The position numbers and the translations under genes were made by a program. Shown here piece after piece: positions 1 to 5,575 of a stretch of DNA of 10,647 bases; position 1 is the first letter of the stretch; every line of letters starts with the position of its first letter. The stretch lies in the NCBI GenBank assembly GCA_020722245.1, contig DYLE01000065.1, positions 1 through 10,647 on the forward strand, in the 5' to 3' direction. This DNA is from Desulfonema limicola. Lineage in GTDB: Bacteria; Desulfobacterota; Desulfobacteria; Desulfobacterales; Desulfosalsimonadaceae. The notes under the pieces were generated by a model. That model had not been told where the DNA came from, did no database searches, and was given only the letters and a program-made list of their open reading frames with translations.

Positions 1-190
1 GGAGGCCCTGACCGCGGTTTCCGCAGCCGCGCTCACCATCTATGACATGTGCAAATCCCATGACCGAAAAATGATCATCTCCGATATCCGCCTGCTTAAA
101 AAATCCGGAGGTAAAAGCGGAACCTACCTTCTTGAGGCGAAAGACCGGCTGATCCCCCTGCCGGATGAAAACCCGGATATCAAGGCATAG
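1..190 (+). CDS. moaC: Cyclic pyranopterin monophosphate synthase MoaC, C-terminal end (partial)
   Basis: MoaC acts in the cytoplasm in the first stage of molybdenum cofactor synthesis. It rearranges the product of MoaA (3',8-cyclo-GTP) into cyclic pyranopterin monophosphate. Only the last 62 codons are present, read in frame from base 2 to a TAG at 188-190. The segment contains the family-typical EALTAVSAAALTIYDMCK and ISDIRLLKKSGGKSG stretches. The Asp (44-46) and Lys (53-55) of YDMCK match the catalytic Asp/Lys pair known in E. coli MoaC (D128/K131). The C-terminus is of ordinary length. rmuC begins 2 nt after the stop, so the two are probably cotranscribed. MoaC fits an anaerobe that depends on molybdo- or tungsto-enzymes, although the cofactor pathway is widespread. 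Identity is secure; the start is outside the window. Confidence 0.95.
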   Translation, partial: EALTAVSAAALTIYDMCKSHDRKMIISDIRLLKKSGGKSGTYLLEAKDRLIPLPDENPDIKA

Positions 191-192
191 GC

Positions 193-1509
193 ATGGAAGC
201 GATGACCCCGCACATCGGTTTTCTGGTAATCGGCCTGGCAACCGGTCTGCTGCTGGGATGGCTGATAACCCGGTCCTTTCTGATCCGCAAGATGATGGAA
301 GAAAGTGCGGCCCATGGCGTTCAGAAGGCCGCCCTGGAAGGCGAACTCAAGGCCGCCGCCGAAAAAATCGCCCGGTTTGAGGAGATGAAAACCCAGATGA
401 CCGACAGCTTCAAGGCGCTCTCCGCCCAGGTGATGCAGGAGAACAACCGGTCGTTCATCGATCTTGCGGGGCAGACCTTTGCCCGGTATTTTTCAGCCGC
501 CCGACAGGAGTTTGAGGTCCGGGAAAAGGCGGTTGCAGAGTCTGTCCGCCCGGTTTTCGAGGCCCTGGAAAAATACGACCGGCAGGTGCAGGCCATGGAA
601 AATGCGCGTCAAAAGGCCTACGGCGAGCTTTCCCAGCAGGTCCTCTCCCTGAGCCAGACCCAGAACGCGCTGCAGCGGGAGACCGGAAAGCTGGTGAACG
701 CCCTTCGCATGCCCCAGGTGCGGGGCCGCTGGGGGGAGATCACCCTGCGCCGGGTGGTGGAGCTTTCAGGAATGCAGAACCAGTGCGATTTTTTTGAGCA
801 GCAGACCGTCCAGACCGAGGACGGCGCCCTGCGGCCGGACATGATCATTCGGCTTCCCGGGGACCGGAAAATCGTTGTGGATTCCAAGGTGCCCATCACC
901 GCTTACCTGGACGCCCTGGAATCAAGCGGCCCGGACCAGGCCGAAGAGGGGCTCAAGCGGCATGCCCATCATGTCCAGGCGCATATTCAGAAGCTGGCCG
1001 CCAAGGCGTACTGGAGCCGGTTTTCGCCGACCCCGGAGTTTGTGGTGCTGTTTATGCCCGGAGAGAATTTTTTCAGCGCGGCCCTTCAGCAGCAGCCCGG
1101 CCTGATTGAGGAGGCCTCGGAAAAAGGGGTGATCCTGGCCACCCCCACCACCCTGATCTCCCTGCTCAAGGCCGTGGCCTACGGCTGGAAACAGGAAACC
1201 GCGGCCCAAAACGCCAGGGCCATCAGCGAACTGGGGGGCGAGCTTTACAACCGCCTGGCCATGATGGCCGATCATTTAAACGCCCTGGGAAGGGACCTGG
1301 ATCGATGCGTCACCACCTACAACAGCGTGGTGGGCTCGTTTGAGCGGCGGGTGCTGCCCTCAGCGCGGCGGTTTGACAAAATGGGGGTGACCGTGAAGGG
1401 CGGAAAAACCCTCATGGCGTCAGCACCGGTGGACAACCGGCCGAGGACCGTAAACACGGATGATGCGCAGTCCATGGAAAAACAGGAACCCGAACAAGAT
1501 GCGCCCTGA
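193..1509 (+). CDS. rmuC: RmuC family DNA recombination protein
   Basis: RmuC proteins limit inversions and other rearrangements at short inverted repeats in E. coli; their core fold is related to nucleases, but the exact biochemical activity is not settled. This 438-residue protein starts with one hydrophobic membrane segment (about residues 8-26, then basic). A long charged, Ala/Gln/Glu-rich region follows, probably coiled coil (about 35-165). The conserved RmuC core begins near residue 174 (VRGRWGEITLRRVVELSGM) and includes VVDSKVPITAYLDA, VLFMPGENFFSAAL and ATPTTLISLLKAVAYGWKQE. The tail is polar and probably disordered. This order (anchor, coiled coil, core) is normal for the family. An AAGG at 182-185 lies 7 nt before the ATG. 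The gene follows moaC by 2 nt, ends in TGA, and overlaps mltA by 11 nt. Confidence 0.93.
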   Translation: MEAMTPHIGFLVIGLATGLLLGWLITRSFLIRKMMEESAAHGVQKAALEGELKAAAEKIARFEEMKTQMTDSFKALSAQVMQENNRSFIDLAGQTFARYFSAARQEFEVREKAVAESVRPVFEALEKYDRQVQAMENARQKAYGELSQQVLSLSQTQNALQRETGKLVNALRMPQVRGRWGEITLRRVVELSGMQNQCDFFEQQTVQTEDGALRPDMIIRLPGDRKIVVDSKVPITAYLDALESSGPDQAEEGLKRHAHHVQAHIQKLAAKAYWSRFSPTPEFVVLFMPGENFFSAALQQQPGLIEEASEKGVILATPTTLISLLKAVAYGWKQETAAQNARAISELGGELYNRLAMMADHLNALGRDLDRCVTTYNSVVGSFERRVLPSARRFDKMGVTVKGGKTLMASAPVDNRPRTVNTDDAQSMEKQEPEQDAP

Positions 1510-2731
1510 TTTTTACAAATTTTTTATATTGACGGCCCTGGCAGTGGCCGCCGGCCTTGTGATCGTCATCGGTTGCGGCAAAAAGGAGGATACCCGCGCC
1601 GGCCGGGAAGCCGGGCTTGCCCGGATCGCTTCGGAGCGGTTGCCCTATTTTTCTGATGACCTGGACCTTGAGGGCCTGGCTCAGGGGATTGAAGCCAGCA
1701 TCTCCTATTATCAAGGCCTTCCAGAATCCCGCCGGTTTACCCTGGGAAGCGACCAATTTTCCGCCGGCCACATGGTCCGCTCCCTTGAGCATTTTCTGCA
1801 ATTTATTCAATCCCGACCCGACGCCGCCGCGCTGCACGCCCATATCCTTGAAAACTACCGGGTGTATGCGTTTTTTGAAAACGGCTGCCCTGTTCCGGTG
1901 CTGTTTACCGGCTACTTCGAACCGATTTTAAACGGCGGTTTGACAAAGACTTCTGTAAACCGGTTTCCGGTTTACCAAAGGCCCTCGGACCTGGTGACCT
2001 TCACCCTTTCGGATTTTTGTAAAAAATGCCCGGCTACAACCGCCGTGGGAAGATACACCGGAAAAACCCTGGTCCCCTATGACACCCGTGAGGCCATTGA
2101 ACATGCCGGTTCCCTGGCCGGCCGGGCTGAACCCATCGCCTGGGTGGACGACCCGGTCGATCTGTTTTTTCTGCAGATTCAGGGGTCCGGACGAATACGG
2201 CTGGAAAACGGCGGCATGATCAACCTGCACTATGAGGTTTCAAACGGGCATCCTTATCGGAGCATCGGCAAATATCTGATCGATCATAAAGGGATGCAAA
2301 AGGATGCGGTCTCCATGCAGTCCATACGGGCCTACCTGAAGGCGCATCCCGAAGAGACAAACGAGGTCTTGTCCTATAACCCCCGGTACGTTTTTTTTAA
2401 GGTCTCCGACAGGGAGCCGACGGGCTGCCTGGGGGTGGAGCTGACCCCCGGCCGATCCATCGCCACGGATCAGAGCCTATGCCCGGCCGGCGGCCTGGTC
2501 TTTATTTGCACCCAAAAGCCTGTGGTGGATGAATCCGGAAAAATTATTGCATGGACCCCCTTTTGCCGTTTCGTGCTCAACCAGGACACAGGCGCCGCCA
2601 TTTGCGGCATGGGCCGCGCGGATATTTTCTGGGGAAACGGGGAATACGCCGAGCTGGCCGCAGGGCAGCTGAAACACCCCGGAGAGATGTATTTTTTGGT
2701 GTTAAATCCCGAGGTCCTTCAAAACCGCTAA
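1499..2731 (+). CDS. mltA: Membrane-bound lytic murein transglycosylase A (MltA), lipoprotein
   Basis: MltA cleaves the MurNAc-GlcNAc bond of peptidoglycan and forms 1,6-anhydro-MurNAc ends, from the periplasmic face of the outer membrane. The 410-residue product has a lipoprotein signal: a basic/hydrophobic start and lipobox VIGC with Cys26. The residue after Cys is Gly, not Asp, which favours outer-membrane sorting. The MltA barrel domain follows (GYFEPILNG, then TLVPYDTREAIEHAG, and FFLQIQGSGRIRL). The C-terminal 3D domain holds D363 (in NQDTGAAI) and D375 (in GRADIFWG), likely the conserved catalytic-region aspartates. An in-frame ATG at 1460 would add 13 polar residues before the signal peptide, so 1499 is preferred. 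The start lies inside rmuC, which suggests translational coupling. Length is somewhat above the E. coli protein. Confidence 0.92.
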   Translation: MRPDFYKFFILTALAVAAGLVIVIGCGKKEDTRAGREAGLARIASERLPYFSDDLDLEGLAQGIEASISYYQGLPESRRFTLGSDQFSAGHMVRSLEHFLQFIQSRPDAAALHAHILENYRVYAFFENGCPVPVLFTGYFEPILNGGLTKTSVNRFPVYQRPSDLVTFTLSDFCKKCPATTAVGRYTGKTLVPYDTREAIEHAGSLAGRAEPIAWVDDPVDLFFLQIQGSGRIRLENGGMINLHYEVSNGHPYRSIGKYLIDHKGMQKDAVSMQSIRAYLKAHPEETNEVLSYNPRYVFFKVSDREPTGCLGVELTPGRSIATDQSLCPAGGLVFICTQKPVVDESGKIIAWTPFCRFVLNQDTGAAICGMGRADIFWGNGEYAELAAGQLKHPGEMYFLVLNPEVLQNR

Positions 2732-2752
2732 GCCTTTTTTACCCGCCGCTAA

Positions 2753-3958
2753 TCAATCCGCATCGACGGCTTTGCCTGTTTTTGAGACAAAAAGCAGCGC
2801 CCCACCGCAAAAAGCCAGGATTGCGCTGATGCCAAACAGCCGAAACGCCCCGATGGCATCGAAGAAAAAGCCGTTGAACAGAAACCCGGCCATGATGCCG
2901 AGCCCGTAGGACACGGCGTTGTTGACCGCCTGCCCCAGGGTTTTCACCTCGTCCGGGGTCTGCTGGTCGATGTAAAGGATGCTCGCCACATGAAAGGCCC
3001 CGTAGGAAAAGGCGTGTAACAGCTGGGCAAACAGGATAATCTCCGCCGATGTCGCGCCGGCCATGATGATCCACCGGAACCCGGCGGCCACAAAAGAAAA
3101 AATCAGGATCCTTTCGTAGGAAAACCGGTTGAATATCCGGTCCGCAAAGATCATGACCAGGATTTCGGCAATCGAGGCGAGGGCCCAGCTCACCCCCATG
3201 AAGGTGCTGCTGTATCCCAAATTTTCCAGGTGGATGGAGAAAAACCCGTAGTAGGTCCCATGGCTTGCCAGCATGAGGAAGGCGCAGAACAGAAAAAGGA
3301 GCACCCGGGGTTTCAACAGCCTTCGAACACCCGCGGAAAAAGCGGAAAAAGACGACGGCCCGTTGAGAAGGCCGACAGGGAATTTTGTGGAAAGATAGGC
3401 CTGTAACAAGGAGCCCGCAAGCACCAGGATTAAAATGATTTCAACGGAAAAGGCGTCGATGGCCCGGCCCGCGGCGACCACGATCAGGACAAAGCCGAAG
3501 GATCCCCAGGCCCTGGATCGGCCGTAGCGGTTTTTTTCCTTTCCCAGCAGATCCATGGAAAAGGATTCCAGAAACGAGATGATCGGCGCGTAGAAGATGC
3601 CGTAGAACAGGGTTACAGCAAACATGCCCCAGAAATCCGTGGTCAGCAGGTAAAGCCCCCACAGGGCGGTGCTGATAAAATTGCAGAAAATATACAGCCG
3701 CCGCCGGATCAGGAACCTGTCGGCCACGGCCCCCCAGAGCATCGGAAACAGCGCCGCAGTCAGGGTCCGGGTCGAGGCCAGAGCGCCGATCTGAAACCCG
3801 GTAAAATCGAGATGAAAGCAGTAGAGGTTGAAATAGGGCAGATAAAGCCCGATCACGCTAAAATATACAAAATACTGGGCCCCGAGTATGAATTTTGCAG
3901 ATCTCATAGGCGTTTTTTTATCACACATCATAACCGAAAGGTAGGGTTTATCTTGCAT
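2753..3958 (-). CDS. Major facilitator superfamily transporter, HcaT/LacY-like (MFS_1_like)
   Basis: This is an inner-membrane secondary transporter of about 12 helices (401 residues from the first ATG). The first helix carries GAQYFVYFSVIGLYLPYFNLY, typical of the MFS_1_like group that includes the E. coli phenylpropionate transporter HcaT and resembles LacY/NupG in its N-terminal half. The loop between helices 2 and 3 has the MFS motif G-A-V-A-D-R (residues 76-81). A second half with ADRIFNRFSYERILI repeats the pattern, and later AQLLHAFSYGAFHVASILY is also typical of the group. The substrate cannot be told from sequence. No start has a clear ribosome site; ATGs at 3931 and 3907 are alternatives, and 3907 would place the first helix nearest the N-terminus. 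It converges on mltA with a 21-nt gap and is divergent from the selenoprotein gene. Confidence 0.85.
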   Translation of the reverse strand: MQDKPYLSVMMCDKKTPMRSAKFILGAQYFVYFSVIGLYLPYFNLYCFHLDFTGFQIGALASTRTLTAALFPMLWGAVADRFLIRRRLYIFCNFISTALWGLYLLTTDFWGMFAVTLFYGIFYAPIISFLESFSMDLLGKEKNRYGRSRAWGSFGFVLIVVAAGRAIDAFSVEIILILVLAGSLLQAYLSTKFPVGLLNGPSSFSAFSAGVRRLLKPRVLLFLFCAFLMLASHGTYYGFFSIHLENLGYSSTFMGVSWALASIAEILVMIFADRIFNRFSYERILIFSFVAAGFRWIIMAGATSAEIILFAQLLHAFSYGAFHVASILYIDQQTPDEVKTLGQAVNNAVSYGLGIMAGFLFNGFFFDAIGAFRLFGISAILAFCGGALLFVSKTGKAVDAD

Positions 3959-3997
3959 TCGGACGGCATGCAGGGTTCATAACGCCGGATATAGGTC

Positions 3998-4026
3998 TTG
4001 ACATCCAATAAGATTTTTTTTATCTG
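3998..4026 (+). promoter_or_regulatory. Possible sigma-70 promoter upstream of the DUF1573 gene
   Basis: A perfect -35 hexamer TTGACA (3998-4003) is followed after 17 nt by TATCTG (4021-4026), which matches only the first three positions of the -10 consensus. If used, it would give an untranslated leader of roughly 115 nt containing the inverted repeat at 4061-4101. The weak -10 makes this tentative. Confidence 0.35.
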
Positions 4027-4060
4027 TTTCGGGACAGTTGCCTGCGGCCTTGCTGTTTTT

Positions 4061-4101
4061 AAGTTAAGAACAGGTGGCGAGATCAGACCAGTCCTTAACT
4101 T
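4061..4101. repeat. Imperfect inverted repeat (possible operator or leader hairpin)
   Basis: AAGTTAAGAACAGGT (4061-4075) and ACCAGTCCTTAACTT (4087-4101) are inverted copies that match at 13 of 15 positions, separated by 11 nt. The outer eight pairs are perfect. No T-run follows on either strand, so it does not look like an intrinsic terminator. The TTAACTTT of the right arm recurs at 4128-4135, just before the ribosome site. It could be a dimeric regulator site or an mRNA leader structure controlling the selenoprotein operon; the sequence does not decide which. Confidence 0.55.
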
Positions 4102-4135
4102 TCGGCACTTTAGTTCACTTTTAATTTTTAACTTT

Positions 4136-4142
4136 AGGAGGT
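4136..4142 (+). promoter_or_regulatory. Strong Shine-Dalgarno site of the DUF1573 selenoprotein gene
   Basis: AGGAGGT is a full match to the anti-Shine-Dalgarno sequence and lies 6 nt before the ATG at 4149. It is the best ribosome site in the window. It fixes the start, and shows that the short ORF before the TGA is really translated. Confidence 0.85.
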
Positions 4143-4148
4143 AAGCGT

Positions 4149-4931
4149 ATGAACCAAAGGATATGCCGGATGCTTGCGCTGGCGGCCCTGATTCTGGGGG
4201 CGGCCGGCGTGCTGATTCCGGCCTCGGCGAGCGGGGCCGCACCCGTTGCGGTGCTGGAATCCCCTTCCTATGATTTTGGCAGCGTCTATGAGGGGATTGA
4301 TGTGGTCCATGATTTCATCGTCAAGAACACCGGGGATGCGGACCTTGAAATCAAGAGCGTCAAGGCCGGGTGAGGCTGCACGACAGTCTCATTTGACAGA
4401 CTGATCCCTCCCGGGAAAGAGGGAAAAATGACGCTTAAATTTCGAACCGCCGGCTACGGCGGCCAAACCCTTAACAAAACCGTCAAGATCTACACCAGCG
4501 ATCCGGATCGGGGCGTAATGGAGATCGACGTCACCGGCAAGGTCAACCGGTTCGCCACCATCACCCCGAAAGCGTTTTTGATGACCGGGGTTGTCGGGGA
4601 GAAGCTCTCCCAGAAGGTCACCATCGTTCCTGAGACCCCTGTCCCCTTTACCCTGAAAAAGGTCACCGCGCTGGAGGGTACGGATATCGCCTTCTCGGTG
4701 AAGGATACGGAAATCTCAGGAAAAAAGGCCTATGAAATCAACGTGGAGAATATCCGAACGACCGAGGGGAAGTACACCGACAAGATCATCATCATCACCA
4801 GCGAAAACAACCATGAGCCGCTGAGCATTCTGGTGAGGGGGATCATCAAGTCCGAGGCCGAATCCCAGGCCGAAGGCTCGAAAGAGGCTGCCCCCAGGGA
4901 CCTGCCCGGCATGGAGAAGACCGGGGAATAA
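4149..4931 (+). CDS. Exported DUF1573-type protein, probable selenoprotein (in-frame TGA read as Sec75)
   Basis: I read this as one 260-residue protein with TGA at 4371-4373 decoded as selenocysteine. A Sec-type signal peptide (about residues 1-30, hydrophobic core LALAALILGAAGVLI, Ala-rich cleavage region) sends it to the periplasm. The first beta-sandwich domain (about 32-135) is DUF1573-like: SPSYDFGSVYEG, then VVHDFIVKNTGDADLEI, then KAG-Sec-GCTTV, then LIPPGKEGKMTLKF. In DUF1573 proteins this spot normally reads Cys-Gly-Cys-Thr, so Sec75 replaces the first Cys. Cys77 is then the only cysteine of the mature protein. A second Ig-like domain (about 137-240) and an acidic tail follow. The parts before and after the TGA are in the same frame and no shift is needed. 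The function of DUF1573 is unknown; the Sec-Gly-Cys pair suggests redox or metal chemistry (inference). The HAD gene starts 7 nt downstream. A sequencing error or a true nonsense mutation remains possible. Confidence 0.82.
4371..4373 (+). other. Predicted selenocysteine codon (in-frame TGA)
   Basis: This TGA interrupts an otherwise open frame of 261 codons at codon 75. It falls on the position of a conserved cysteine, and the next residues are GCTTV as in Cys-containing relatives. rmuC and the transporter gene here end in TGA, so TGA is a normal stop in this genome and needs a local recoding signal. Confidence 0.78.
4382..4406 (+). promoter_or_regulatory. Candidate bacterial SECIS hairpin
   Basis: CAGTCT (4384-4389) pairs perfectly with AGACTG (4398-4403) around an 8-nt loop, CATTTGAC. 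GA (4382-4383) can add two pairs with TC (4405-4406) if A4404 is bulged. The loop begins 16 nt after the TGA; bacterial SECIS loops usually lie about 16-37 nt after the UGA (about 18 in E. coli fdhF). The element lies inside the coding sequence, as bacterial SECIS do. The loop lacks the early G (GGU-like) seen in fdhF, so SelB recognition would have to tolerate a different loop. Confidence 0.55.
4405..4424 (+). other. Second hairpin downstream of the TGA (alternative SECIS candidate)
   Basis: TCCCTC (4405-4410) pairs with GAGGGA (4419-4424) around the 8-nt loop CCGGGAAA. Its loop begins 37 nt after the TGA, the far edge of the usual SECIS range. Its first two bases overlap the outer pairs of the first hairpin, so the two may stack or compete. 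The region encodes the conserved PPGKEGK turn, so protein constraint may explain part of the pattern. Confidence 0.3.
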
Positions 4932-4938
4932 TTTTTTT

Positions 4939-5556
4939 ATGGGTGGCATCAAGGTCTTAACCTTTGACTGCGACGGCGTGCTTTTTGATACCCAGGAGGC
5001 AAACCGGGCGTATTACAACCATGTGCTTACGCATTTCGGCCGCCCCTCCATAACCCAGGAAGACTTCGCCTACGCCCAGATGCACACCGCAGACGAGGCC
5101 ATGGCCCGGCTGTTCCCCGATTCCAAGGAGCTTGCCGCGGCCCAGGCCTATCGAAGGCAAATGGGGTATGGCCGCTATATCGCTTACATGAAAATGGAGC
5201 CGGATTTAAAGCCGCTGCTTGAAAAATACAGCGGCCGCATCCATCTTGCCGTGGCCACCAACCGCACCGACACCATGCACCGGGCGCTTGCCGAGCATGG
5301 GATCGACCAATACTTTGACCTGGTCGTCACGGCCCTGGATGTGTTGCGGCCCAAGCCCTATCCGGACGGATTGATCCGTGTGCTTGAGCATTTTAAAATA
5401 CCGCCGGACGCCATGATCTACGTGGGGGATTCCAAGCTGGACGAGGCGGCCGCTTATGCCGCCGGGGTGCCCCTGGCGGCCTACAATAACCCCTCTCTGG
5501 CGGCGGCGTATCACATCCGCAGGCTGAGGGATCTGGACGCCATTTTAAACCCTTAA
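4939..5556 (+). CDS. HAD superfamily hydrolase (phosphoglycolate phosphatase-like)
   Basis: This is a 205-residue cytoplasmic haloacid-dehalogenase phosphatase. Motif I is FDCDGVLFDT, with nucleophile D10 and acid/base D12. Motif II is ATNRTD (Thr107), motif III is the Lys139 in RPKPYPDGL, and motif IV is VGDSKLDEAAA (D164 and D168 for Mg2+). A helical cap lies between motifs I and II (about residues 18-85), so it is a C1-type member of the Gph/beta-phosphoglucomutase group. The true substrate cannot be told; a small phosphorylated metabolite is likely. It starts 7 nt after the selenoprotein stop and ends 19 nt before polA, so all three are probably cotranscribed. A GGGGA at 4923-4927 is a possible, rather distant ribosome site. 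Confidence 0.88.
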   Translation: MGGIKVLTFDCDGVLFDTQEANRAYYNHVLTHFGRPSITQEDFAYAQMHTADEAMARLFPDSKELAAAQAYRRQMGYGRYIAYMKMEPDLKPLLEKYSGRIHLAVATNRTDTMHRALAEHGIDQYFDLVVTALDVLRPKPYPDGLIRVLEHFKIPPDAMIYVGDSKLDEAAAYAAGVPLAAYNNPSLAAAYHIRRLRDLDAILNP

Positions 5557-5575
5557 ACCGGGTGGTGACGGCATC

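Noticed and set aside
1460..1498. Upstream ATG as the mltA start.
   Set aside because: It would put 13 polar residues before the lipoprotein signal peptide; ATG 1499 gives a normal signal and lipobox.
2732..2752. Bidirectional terminator between mltA and the transporter gene.
   Set aside because: There is a T-run (2735-2740) but no stem before it on either strand.
4371..4373. TGA generally reassigned to an amino acid in this genome.
   Set aside because: rmuC (1507-1509) and the transporter gene (2753-2755) end in TGA at the normal protein length, so TGA is a working stop here.
4149..4931. Two separate genes (74 aa and 167 aa) instead of one.
   Set aside because: They share a frame, the second lacks a ribosome site and starts mid-domain, and the joined product restores one DUF1573-like domain with the TGA at a conserved Cys.
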